A stretch of 64,000 bases of DNA from Dehalococcoidia bacterium (lineage in GTDB: Bacteria; Chloroflexota; Dehalococcoidia; Bin125): NCBI GenBank assembly GCA_022826965.1, contig JAJDTU010000012.1, positions 1 through 64,000 on the forward strand. The letters run 5' to 3'. Of this stretch, positions 34,879 to 42,998 are shown in pieces; within the stretch, counting starts at the first letter, position 1, and each line of letters begins with the position of its first letter. A model generated the notes under the pieces. That model searched no databases. It was not told where the DNA came from and was given only the letters and a program-made list of their open reading frames with translations. Position numbers and translations under genes: made by a program.

Positions 34879-35826
34879 GTGGTAAGCCACAGGGGCGTGC
34901 TGTTGATGGCGTACGGCACGCCGCGTCATCTCGGCGAGGTCGAAGCCTACTACCGAGACATCCGCGGCGGGCAGGACCCCAGTCCGGAAGCGGTGGCGTC
35001 GCTGACCGAGCGCTACCGCCGGGTCGGCGGCAAGACTCCGCTGTTCGAGATCACGCAACGCATCGCCGATCGCCTGCAGGCGCGCCTCAATCAGCGGACG
35101 ACCGATGACAGCTGGTCCGTGTTCATCGGCATGAAGCATTGGCATCCCTACATCGCCGAGGCAATCAACCGGATCGGCCAAGCGGAGATCAGCGAACTCG
35201 TCGCCCTGCCGCTCGCGCCTCACTACTCAATGCTCAGCATTGGCGGCTACGAAAGGCTCGTCGCCCAGGCGCTGGAGTCTCTGGACAATCCACCTGCGAC
35301 CACGAGCGTGCAGAGCTGGCATGCGAATCCCGGTTACGTTCGCCTGATTGCGCAACGGATCAAGGACGCACTCCAACGAATCGACGCCGACCCCGCCGAG
35401 GTCGAAGTGATCTTTTCAGCCCACAGCCTGCCGGCGCGGATCGTCAACTCCGGCGATCCCTACCCGGACGAGTTGATGACCAGCGCCGCGGCCGTCGCCC
35501 GGAAGGCTGGCGTCGAGTCCTGGCGCTTCGCCTACCAGAGCGCCGGCAAGACACCGACGCCCTGGCTCGGACCGGACATCCTTGAGACCATCGAGACGAT
35601 CGCCGGCGAAGGCAGAACTCACATCCTTTCCGTCCCCTTCGGCTTCGTCTGCGATCACCTGGAAATCCTCTACGACATCGACATTGAAGCCATCGCACGA
35701 GCCGCCGAACTCGGTGTCAATCTCTCCAGGATCGAGATGCCCAACGACGATCCCGACTTCATCGAGGTGCTGCACGACCTGGTCGTCACCGGAGTCGGAG
35801 CAAGAACGTCGGCACTCACCGCATAG
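34879..35826 (+). CDS. hemH: Ferrochelatase, coproporphyrin type
   Basis: A 315-residue ferrochelatase inserting Fe2+ into coproporphyrin III (or protoporphyrin IX). Family motifs include LLMAYGTP at the N-terminus, RYRRVGGKTPL, ALPLAPHYS, and the catalytic His in FSAHSLP (H182). The C-terminal GFVCDHLEILYDIDIEA carries the conserved Glu region. The start is GTG at 34879, supported by GGGAGGA about 8 bases upstream. Pairing with HemQ indicates that the coproporphyrin-dependent route operates and argues for a CpfC-like activity. Confidence 0.93.
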   Translation: MVSHRGVLLMAYGTPRHLGEVEAYYRDIRGGQDPSPEAVASLTERYRRVGGKTPLFEITQRIADRLQARLNQRTTDDSWSVFIGMKHWHPYIAEAINRIGQAEISELVALPLAPHYSMLSIGGYERLVAQALESLDNPPATTSVQSWHANPGYVRLIAQRIKDALQRIDADPAEVEVIFSAHSLPARIVNSGDPYPDELMTSAAAVARKAGVESWRFAYQSAGKTPTPWLGPDILETIETIAGEGRTHILSVPFGFVCDHLEILYDIDIEAIARAAELGVNLSRIEMPNDDPDFIEVLHDLVVTGVGARTSALTA

Positions 35827-35869
35827 CCGTCGTCTTGGGCGGCGGATGTCAATCAGCAATCCAACCGCT

Positions 35870-35916
35870 TCTATTGTTATCGTTTTTCGCAGAATTAGTG
35901 ATATACCAGTATAGGC
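35870..35916 (+). promoter_or_regulatory. AT-rich promoter region of the heme-type binding protein
   Basis: A local AT-rich patch in otherwise GC-rich DNA contains TTGTTA (35874-35879) and TATA-like elements (GATATA 35900-35905, TATAGG 35910-35915). The spacing to a perfect -10 box is not ideal, so the exact promoter is uncertain. Confidence 0.3.
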
Positions 35917-35954
35917 CTCCGGGCTTGAGAAATTCATCACGAAGGACGACGCTG

Positions 35955-37184
35955 ATGCCACGACCGAAGAGTCCACTCCGGCGCGCCGGACTGCTGATCG
36001 GCCTATTGCTGGCCATCGCCTGGCTGGCGATGGCCTGCGGGGACGACGAGCAGTCGCAATCTGCGGCACAGCAAACGGTCGATCGGCAAACGCAGGGGCA
36101 ACAGGCGGTCGCCGAGGCCGAGCAGCCGGAACCGGCCCCGGAACAGGAACAGCCCGCTCAGGAACAACCCGTCGAGGAACAGGCGCAAACCGAGCAACAG
36201 CCGGCGGTCCAGCAGCAGCAACAGCAGGCGACCGCCTCAGCCGCAGCGCAGCCATCTCAGTCTCAATCTGATGCATCCGAAGCGGCTCAGCAGCAGCGCG
36301 CTCCGGACCAGCAACAGGCCGCACAGCAATCGTCGGCCCAGGAGCAGCAGGCTCAACAGACGATGCCCGACGAGGCCGTTCCCGAGGGCACACGCCTGAT
36401 CACCCTGTTCGGCGACCTGACCGAGATCATTTACGCACTGGGCGTGCAGGAGTTCCTAGTCGCGCGCGACACGAGCTCCATCTATCCGCGTGTCGCAGAA
36501 GAACTGCCCAACCTGGGATTCGCCGGCGCGCTGAACGCAGAAGCGATCCTCGAGCTCGAACCCACACTGGTGCTCGGCACGCCCATGGCCGGCCCAGCGG
36601 AGGTGCTGGAGCAGTTGCGCCAGGCGGGCGTCGAAGTGTTGATCATCGAAGACCTCAACGGGCTGGACGCCCCGCAGATCAAGATCCGCTTCGTCGGTGA
36701 GGCGCTCGGCATTCCCCAGCGAGCCGAAGAACTGGCCCTCGACGTCGAGAAGCGCATGCAAGCCGTCATGGCGGCGTCCGCGAACGACAAGCCCCTGCGC
36801 GTCATGCACATCTACATTCGCCGCGGCGGACTCCAGTTGGTTTCTGGCTCGGGCAACAAGGCGGAAGCGATCATTCAGGCCGCGGGCGGCGTCGACGCGG
36901 CTGCAGAAGCAGGCATCGTCGGCTGGCAGCCCTTGACGCCTGAAGCGCTCGTCGCTGCCGACCCGGATGTCTACCTCGTGATGGACCGCGGCCTCGCAGT
37001 GGTCGGCGGAATCGAGGGCCTGCTGGAGATTCCCGGCATGGCCCAGACCAGGGCCGGTCAGGGCCCTCACGTCATCTCGATGGCCGACCTCTATCTGCTC
37101 GGCTTCGGTCCCCGACTCCCCGAGGCAATCGCCGACCTCGCCCAGTTTCTGCGCGAAGTCCAGGCAGAGATTCCGGAACAGTAG
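35955..37184 (+). CDS. Heme/iron ABC transporter substrate-binding lipoprotein with Q-rich tether
   Basis: This 409-residue lipoprotein (lipobox LAMAC, Cys28) has a Gln/Ala/Glu-rich low-complexity tether at about 33-136, then a FecB/HmuT-type binding domain (GDLTEIIYALG, DTSSIYP, LGFAGALNAEAILELEPTLVLGT, GPRLPEAIADLA). The pattern is closest to hemin-binding HmuT/PhuT proteins, where a Tyr in the first loop ligates heme; Y in DTSSIYP is a candidate. The upstream extension to 35835 is ignored because ATG 35955 follows AAGGAC and starts the signal peptide. Its permease partner may be the FecCD gene at 9443. It follows the heme synthesis genes. Confidence 0.85.
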   Translation: MPRPKSPLRRAGLLIGLLLAIAWLAMACGDDEQSQSAAQQTVDRQTQGQQAVAEAEQPEPAPEQEQPAQEQPVEEQAQTEQQPAVQQQQQQATASAAAQPSQSQSDASEAAQQQRAPDQQQAAQQSSAQEQQAQQTMPDEAVPEGTRLITLFGDLTEIIYALGVQEFLVARDTSSIYPRVAEELPNLGFAGALNAEAILELEPTLVLGTPMAGPAEVLEQLRQAGVEVLIIEDLNGLDAPQIKIRFVGEALGIPQRAEELALDVEKRMQAVMAASANDKPLRVMHIYIRRGGLQLVSGSGNKAEAIIQAAGGVDAAAEAGIVGWQPLTPEALVAADPDVYLVMDRGLAVVGGIEGLLEIPGMAQTRAGQGPHVISMADLYLLGFGPRLPEAIADLAQFLREVQAEIPEQ

Positions 37185-37214
37185 CAGCGCCTCGGCCGGC
37201 TGCCCGGCGACAGC

Positions 37215-38972
37215 TCAATCGCCCGCGATCCGGACCTCTTCCTCGGGGGCGAGCCGCCAGCCCGCCGCACGCACGCGTTCACTCCAGAACGCCGCATAGC
37301 GGCCGTCGCGCTGCAACAGCTCGTGGTGACTGCCCTGCTCGACGATGCCGCCCGCCTCGATCGCGATGATCTGGTCGGCGGCCTGCACCGTCTGCAATCG
37401 ATGTGCGACCACGACCAGAGTCTTGTTGTGGGTCAACTCGCGCAGCGCCTGCTGAACCGAGCGTTCGTTGATCGGGTCCAGCGCCGCCGTCGCCTCGTCA
37501 AGCAGCACGATCGGCGCATCCTTGAGAATCGCCCTCGCGATCGAAACGCGCTGACGTTCACCGCCCGACAGTCGCGCGCCGCCTTCGCCGACCCGCGACT
37601 CCCAGCCCTCGGGCAGACGTTCGGCGATTTCGTTGACGCGAGCCAGCGCGGCGGCGGCGCGCACTTCGGCGTCGGTCGCCTCGGGCCGTCCCAGCCGGAT
37701 GTTCTCCTCGATCGTGCCATCGAACAGGTACACGTCCTGGAAGACGACCGAGATCTGGCGCATCAGCACCTCGGTTGACATCTCCCTGACGTCGACACCG
37801 CCAATCTGCACCGTTCCCGAGCCCGCGTCCCAGAACCGAGCGATCAGGCGCAGGATCGTCGTCTTACCCGCGCCGGATGGTCCGACGATCGCAGTCATGG
37901 TGCGCTCGGGGGCGGTGAAGCTGACTTGGTCGAGGACCGTGTTGTCCTCGTAGGCGAAGCTCACTGAGTCGAACGAGATACTCGCAGTCGCTGGGACCTT
38001 CGACGACTCAACTTCGGGCAGCGCGGGTGTGGCGAACACGGTCTCAATGCGTGACAGGCTGTTGCGGCTGATCCTGAGCGCGCCGCCGAGGTCGGCCGCC
38101 TCAATCATCGGATCCACATACCGTGCCGCCAACACCAGCATCGCCAGGAGCTCAGCAACCTCGATGCTGCCGCCTAGCGCCAGGTTGAGGCCGAACAGCA
38201 GCAGGATGGTGAATGCAATCTGCACCACCAGGATGAAACCCGCGAGTCCCGGCGCCGCAATCAGGAGCTGAGAACGGCCCGCATCACGCTGCTCCTGAAG
38301 CGCGTCATCGAGCTGCCTGAAACTGCGCGTGGCGTATCCAAAGCCGCGCAGCACGGCCTGGGTCTGCGCGAACTCGACAATCCGGTTGGACGCGTCGATT
38401 TTGGCGTCATCGGCGCGGTGGTCCGTTCTCTGCACCAGACCGGCCGACCACTGATAGACAACCCATGCAAGCGGCGCGGTGATCGCAGCGGCCAGCGCAA
38501 GCCGCCAGTCGAAGGCGAACATCACGATGATCACCGTGATCGGCGTCACGAAGGCGTTGACGATCGGCCGCAGCAGGTGGGCGGGCACGCCCATCACGTC
38601 GATCACGCCCTGGCTGGTCAGTCGTCCCAGACTGCCGACCCGCGTCGCGTCGAACCAACCCAGGGGCAACTGCGCGATCTTGTCGCCCAGTCGTTCGAAC
38701 AGTCCCCGGGCCAGGTTGATGGCGGAGATGAATCCCAGCATCTGGGTGATCCAACGCACGATGCCATAAGCCGCGAGCACACCCGCCATCGCGCCCAGCC
38801 AGACCCAGGCAATGTCGTAATCGCCGTCGAACGTCGCTCGCAGCAGCGGCACCAGCAGCGCGAAACCGACGCCCATGAGGACCGACTCGAACACAAGACC
38901 GAAGATGTTGGCTCGCAATCTGCGCCCATGCGGCAGCGATGCGGGTAGGAGCTGCAACAGTTGCAAAATCAT
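37215..38972 (-). CDS. ABC exporter-fold ATP-binding/permease protein (IrtB-like)
   Basis: A 585-residue fused TMD-NBD half-transporter. The N-terminal six-helix domain (about 1-310) includes LPLGWFDATRVGSLGRLTSQGVIDVMG, which resembles the IrtB/YbtQ group of siderophore importers with exporter fold. The NBD has Walker A GPSGAGKTT, Q-loop VFQDVYLFD, signature LSGGERQR and Walker B IVLLDEATAALD. It overlaps the stop of the preceding ABC gene by 4 bases (ATGA), so the two form a heterodimer. Iron-siderophore transport fits the neighbours, but drug or lipid export is possible. Confidence 0.85.
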   Translation of the reverse strand: MILQLLQLLPASLPHGRRLRANIFGLVFESVLMGVGFALLVPLLRATFDGDYDIAWVWLGAMAGVLAAYGIVRWITQMLGFISAINLARGLFERLGDKIAQLPLGWFDATRVGSLGRLTSQGVIDVMGVPAHLLRPIVNAFVTPITVIIVMFAFDWRLALAAAITAPLAWVVYQWSAGLVQRTDHRADDAKIDASNRIVEFAQTQAVLRGFGYATRSFRQLDDALQEQRDAGRSQLLIAAPGLAGFILVVQIAFTILLLFGLNLALGGSIEVAELLAMLVLAARYVDPMIEAADLGGALRISRNSLSRIETVFATPALPEVESSKVPATASISFDSVSFAYEDNTVLDQVSFTAPERTMTAIVGPSGAGKTTILRLIARFWDAGSGTVQIGGVDVREMSTEVLMRQISVVFQDVYLFDGTIEENIRLGRPEATDAEVRAAAALARVNEIAERLPEGWESRVGEGGARLSGGERQRVSIARAILKDAPIVLLDEATAALDPINERSVQQALRELTHNKTLVVVAHRLQTVQAADQIIAIEAGGIVEQGSHHELLQRDGRYAAFWSERVRAAGWRLAPEEEVRIAGD

Positions 38973-40756
38973 CCGACCACCTGCCCAATCTGGCTGGCTT
39001 CCCAGAGCCGGCGATAAGCGCCTTCGCGTGCGAGCAGTTCCTCGTGCGTCCCGCGTTCGACAATCTGCCCAGCGTCCAGCACGCAGATCTGGTCGGCGCC
39101 GACAATCGTGTGCAAGCGGTGCGCAATCACCAGTAACGTCCGCCCGACGATTAGTTCCGAGAGGGCGTCCTGGATCGACGCCTCAGCCTCTGGATCAGCG
39201 AATGCCGTCGCCTCATCGAGGACGAGGATTGGAGCATCGGCAAGAACGGCACGGGCGATCGATACTCGCTGCGCCTCCCCGCCCGAGAGCAGGGCATCCT
39301 CGCCGGCAACCGAGTCGTAGCCGCGAGGCAACTCGAGAATTCGCTCATGAATCTGTGCTGCACGCGCAGCCTGTTCGACATCGGCAAGCGGAGCGTCGGG
39401 CCGCGCGAGCGCGATGTTGTCCCTGATCGACATGCGCAGCAACTGCACGTCCTGAAACACGAGCCCGACCTGCCGATACAGCTCGTCGCTCGCGATCTCG
39501 TCCACTGGCACGCCGCCAATCGTAATCTGCCCCTCCGTCGGGTCCCAGAAGCGCGGAAGCAGCCGGGCCAGCGTGCTCTTACCCGATCCCGAGGCGCCAA
39601 CCAGGGCGGTGACCGTGCCCGGTTCGAGCGCCAGATCGATCCCCCGGACCGCCTCATTCTTGCCGTCGTACGAGAAGCCGACATGCTCGAAGGAAACCCG
39701 GGTGCCGACCGGTGTGCGCGCGAGGTCACTCTCCGGCAGCGATGGCGTATCGAGCACAGCGGCGACTCGGTCGGCGGCCCGCTGCGCCAGCATCAGATCG
39801 TTCTGAGCAAAAGACAGAGTGAGAAACGCCGCAGCCAGGCTTGGGCCGAGGATGATGAACGGCAACAGGTCGATCGCCGCAATCGCCCCGCTGGCGGTCA
39901 TGGCGAGACCGATCGCGACGATCACGACCATGGCGAAGATCGGCGACATCACCGTGTTGCCAGCCGAGATCCACGGAATCTGACCTCTCACCCATTCCCA
40001 GAAGTAGTCAACGAACCGATTCGCGTGTTCGACAAACTGTCGATACGAGCGCCGCGCCTGGCCGAATGTCTTGACCACTGCGATGCCTTGCACGAACGCC
40101 ACCGAGGATGCGTTTACGTCCTCGAGCGCCCGATCGTATGCAACCATCTTCTCGCCGAAACCGCGGTACATGAACCCATAGAGAACGATTCCCCCGACGA
40201 TCGGGATCAACGCCACCAAGGCCATGCGCCAGTCGATGATGAACAGGTACACCAACGCCGTGACCGGCGTAACGAGCGCCCCGACGATGTTGGTGTACGA
40301 GTGGCCGACGATGTGGTGGAGCGTGGAAACATCATCCTCGAGCGCCTTCTTCACGGCTCCCGCGTTGCGGTCGTTGAACCAACCCAGAGGAACGGTACTC
40401 AGTTGCGCGGCCATGCTGCGCCGCAGATAGAACTGGAAGTCCACGTCGGCGAAATGCGTGATTGCTCCCGACGCCATCTTGAACATGAACTGCAGCAGCA
40501 TCGCCCCCGCCCCCAGCCCGGCGATCAGCCAGGCCTTGCCCTCGTCGGTCGGGCCCTCCGCGAGCAACACGCGGCCGATCTCGGCGACCGCGATGAACGG
40601 CATCACACCTAGCGCAGAACTGGTCGCCTGGAGCACACAGGCGATCGCCAATGTCCGCTTCAGCGGCCTCACCAGTCGCCCGACCGAGGATCCGGTCGGG
40701 CGCGATTCTTCCGCAACAGGAGCGGCCACTGGACTTGTGGCATCGACAACGCTCAT
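38969..40756 (-). CDS. ABC exporter-fold ATP-binding/permease protein (IrtA-like partner)
   Basis: A 595-residue half-transporter with an N-terminal six-helix domain (about 30-330) and a C-terminal NBD: Walker A GASGSGKST, Q-loop VFQDVQLLR, signature LSGGEAQR, Walker B ILVLDEATAFADPE. The TMD segment WFNDRNAGAVKKALEDDVSTLHHIVG resembles the IrtA/YbtP side of siderophore transporters. No N-terminal siderophore-interacting domain is present. It is the first gene of a two-gene operon whose upstream region contains TATCTGCAA. The Walker B is followed by AFADPE rather than ALD, a mild asymmetry seen in heterodimers. Confidence 0.85.
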   Translation of the reverse strand: MSVVDATSPVAAPVAEESRPTGSSVGRLVRPLKRTLAIACVLQATSSALGVMPFIAVAEIGRVLLAEGPTDEGKAWLIAGLGAGAMLLQFMFKMASGAITHFADVDFQFYLRRSMAAQLSTVPLGWFNDRNAGAVKKALEDDVSTLHHIVGHSYTNIVGALVTPVTALVYLFIIDWRMALVALIPIVGGIVLYGFMYRGFGEKMVAYDRALEDVNASSVAFVQGIAVVKTFGQARRSYRQFVEHANRFVDYFWEWVRGQIPWISAGNTVMSPIFAMVVIVAIGLAMTASGAIAAIDLLPFIILGPSLAAAFLTLSFAQNDLMLAQRAADRVAAVLDTPSLPESDLARTPVGTRVSFEHVGFSYDGKNEAVRGIDLALEPGTVTALVGASGSGKSTLARLLPRFWDPTEGQITIGGVPVDEIASDELYRQVGLVFQDVQLLRMSIRDNIALARPDAPLADVEQAARAAQIHERILELPRGYDSVAGEDALLSGGEAQRVSIARAVLADAPILVLDEATAFADPEAEASIQDALSELIVGRTLLVIAHRLHTIVGADQICVLDAGQIVERGTHEELLAREGAYRRLWEASQIGQVVG

Positions 40757-40790
40757 GACATCCTCCTGGACCTCGCGAGGTTTATCACAT

Positions 40791-40799
40791 TATCTGCAA
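40791..40799. promoter_or_regulatory. Shared motif TATCTGCAA upstream of the ABC pair
   Basis: TATCTGCAA lies 35 bases upstream of the ABC gene start in an AT-rich patch. The same nonamer occurs upstream of the MFS gene at 51741-51749, in the same orientation relative to each gene. It is a candidate binding site or promoter element. Confidence 0.3.
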
Positions 40800-40869
40800 A
40801 ATAACAACTCCGGAACTCAGCTCGCATCCGGTACCCGGGGTCGCAGCTCGCGCCTCGTCGATTGACCGT

Positions 40870-41898
40870 TCATGAGGAGTCCCCTGAGGCCTGAAGCCGA
40901 GGCATGACCTCGCTCGCGAAACGCTGGATCGAGGCAAGCGTCGCCTTCGGATCGCCGATCGGCTCCATGTACAGCGCGAAGTTGCGGGCGCCGGTCGCAG
41001 CGATGAACTCGTCGAACCACTCAAGGATCCGCTCCGGCGGACCAACCGGGCTCTGTCCAATCACGCCGCCAACGAGCGCGGGGGTCAACTCGGCACGCTT
41101 CGACAGATCCAGGTCGGGGTCCTGCAGACCCGGATGGTTACCCGTGTTGAACGACGCGATCAGGCCGGCCGACATGCGTTCGCGCGCGGATGATTCGTCC
41201 TCTTCGACCAGGCACGGAATCGCATGCAGATGATCGACCTCGCCGTCCCAGCCATGCCCCTGCGCAATGCCGCGGTATTGCTCGATCGTCTTGACTCGGC
41301 TCTCGGTATCGGCGGCAAAGTAGAACTGCAGCGGTAGACGCAGCCGAGCGGCGACCTCGACCGCCTCCGCCGTAGCGGTCGCAACGTAGATCGGAGGATG
41401 CGGCCGCGTTCGCGGTCGTGGCCGCACCGTCACCGACTGATACGGAAAGAGCTCGTCCTCACTGCTGACGCCCGTGTTTGATAGGGCGTCGATCACCGCC
41501 AGCAGCGTCGCCTCGATACCGACCGCCCAACGCTCGGTGGGCACGGAGAGCACCTCGTAATCGAGCGAGTACCCGCCACGCCCCAGTCCAAGGTCGAGCC
41601 GCCCGTCGCTGGCTTGATCGAGAATCCCCACCTGTTCGGCGATCGTGATCGGATGCACGAGCGGCGCCAGGACGACGGCCGTGCCGACTCGGATGCGCTG
41701 TGTGAGACCCAGCAAGTATCCGGCCAATGTCAACGCCTGGGAGCACACGCCGAAGTCGATGAAGTGATGTTCGGTCACCCAGAGACGGTCGTAACCCAGC
41801 GACTCCGCCAGCTTCGCCGACTCGACCGAGAGCCGCAGCGCCGCACCATCGTCGACTCCGTCAAAGACGCCGTTGTTGAGGAACAATCCGATTTGCAC
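40870..41898 (-). CDS. Luciferase-like FMN-dependent monooxygenase, paralogue B
   Basis: A 342-residue member of the bacterial luciferase-like (LLM) superfamily, flavin-dependent enzymes using reduced FMN and O2. It starts IGLFLNNGVFDGVDDGAAL, with LWVTEHHF and LGLTQRIRVGTAVVLAPLVHPI, the conserved N-terminal barrel strands. The predicted start is GTG at 41898 after AAAGGAAGAG; the open frame upstream to 42105 is non-coding-like. It is a tandem paralogue of the next gene upstream, equal in length, and the last gene of the peptide-ABC operon. The substrate is unknown. Confidence 0.85.
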   Translation of the reverse strand: MQIGLFLNNGVFDGVDDGAALRLSVESAKLAESLGYDRLWVTEHHFIDFGVCSQALTLAGYLLGLTQRIRVGTAVVLAPLVHPITIAEQVGILDQASDGRLDLGLGRGGYSLDYEVLSVPTERWAVGIEATLLAVIDALSNTGVSSEDELFPYQSVTVRPRPRTRPHPPIYVATATAEAVEVAARLRLPLQFYFAADTESRVKTIEQYRGIAQGHGWDGEVDHLHAIPCLVEEDESSARERMSAGLIASFNTGNHPGLQDPDLDLSKRAELTPALVGGVIGQSPVGPPERILEWFDEFIAATGARNFALYMEPIGDPKATLASIQRFASEVMPRLQASGDSS

Positions 41899-41954
41899 GT
41901 TCGCTCTTCCTTTGCCGCTCTTCGCTGGCAGATTGCGCCGGCGCGTCGAACCTG

Positions 41955-42983
41955 TCAGCCGGGCCCTCCGCGGGATTTCAACTGTGGCGCGACTTCGGCC
42001 GCGAAGCGGCGGATCGACAGCAGCGTGCCGTCCGGGTCGCCCAGCGGCTCCATGTAGAGCGCGAGGTTCCGCGCACCGGTAGCAACGATGAACTCCTCCA
42101 GCCATTCCAGCACGCGATCCGGCAGACCGATTGGAGACTGCGCCGTGACGCCCGCAGCGACTGCGTCGTAGTCCATGCTTCGAGCGCCGTGCCGGGCTTC
42201 TGCCGCCGGCAGCAGGGGATGGTCGCCGCTATGAAACGCCGCCCGCATTCCGGCCGTCATCCGCTCTCGGGCCGCTGACTCATCATCGTCGACCAGGCAG
42301 AGAATGGCATGCAGGTGGTCCGCGTCCCCGTCCCAGCCGTGCTGCCTGGCGCACTCGCGGTACTGTTCGATGCTCTTGACCCGGCTCGCGGTGTCCTGGG
42401 GGAAGTTGAACTGCAGCGGCAGTCGACGCCGCGCGGCCTCGGCAATCGAGGGTTCATTCGTGGAAGCGACATAGATGGGCGGATGCGGCTGCGTGCGCGG
42501 CCTCGGCCGCGCTGTGACCGTCGGGAAGGGGAAGTGTTCGCTGTCGCTGGCGACATCGGTCTGTGAGAGTAGCTCGATCAGCGTGCAGATTGTGGCCTCG
42601 ACCTCCGCCGACCAGCGCTCAGGCGGGACGCCGAAGGCGTCGTATTCCAGCGCGTAGCCGCCTCGTCCCAGACCGATGTCGAGGCGGCCGCCGCTGACCT
42701 GGTCGAGCAGCGCGACCTGCTCGGCCAGTGCAACCGGATGCCACAGCGGCGCCAGGACCACTGCCGTGCCGACACGTATACGCTGAGTCAGTCCCAGAAT
42801 GAAGCCGGCCAGGGTCAGCGCCGACGAGCAGACTCCATAGTCCATGAAGTGGTGCTCGGTCACCCAGACCTCGTCGTAGCTGAGCGTTTCCGCCAGCCGC
42901 GCGGAATCGACGGAGAGCTGCAGCGCAGCAGCATCGTCAACTCCGTCGTAAACGCCGTTGTTGAGAAATAATCCGATTCGCAT
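41955..42983 (-). CDS. Luciferase-like FMN-dependent monooxygenase, paralogue A
   Basis: This 342-residue LLM-superfamily protein is closely similar to its downstream neighbour along the whole length (RIGLFLNNGVYDGVDDAAAL, VWVTEHHFMDYGVCSSALTLAG, IGLGRGGYALEYDAFG). The start is taken as ATG 42983, giving the same length as the paralogue; a TTG three codons upstream is possible. It begins about 15 bases after the ATPase gene ends, so it belongs to the peptide-ABC operon. The substrate may be the compound imported by that system. No reductase gene is visible nearby. Confidence 0.85.
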   Translation of the reverse strand: MRIGLFLNNGVYDGVDDAAALQLSVDSARLAETLSYDEVWVTEHHFMDYGVCSSALTLAGFILGLTQRIRVGTAVVLAPLWHPVALAEQVALLDQVSGGRLDIGLGRGGYALEYDAFGVPPERWSAEVEATICTLIELLSQTDVASDSEHFPFPTVTARPRPRTQPHPPIYVASTNEPSIAEAARRRLPLQFNFPQDTASRVKSIEQYRECARQHGWDGDADHLHAILCLVDDDESAARERMTAGMRAAFHSGDHPLLPAAEARHGARSMDYDAVAAGVTAQSPIGLPDRVLEWLEEFIVATGARNLALYMEPLGDPDGTLLSIRRFAAEVAPQLKSRGGPG

Positions 42984-42998
42984 CTGTTTCAACTCGTT

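Noticed and set aside
37195-37208. Hairpin GCCGG-CTGC-CCGGC between convergent genes as a terminator
   Set aside because: The stem is only 5 bases and no T-tract follows on either strand.
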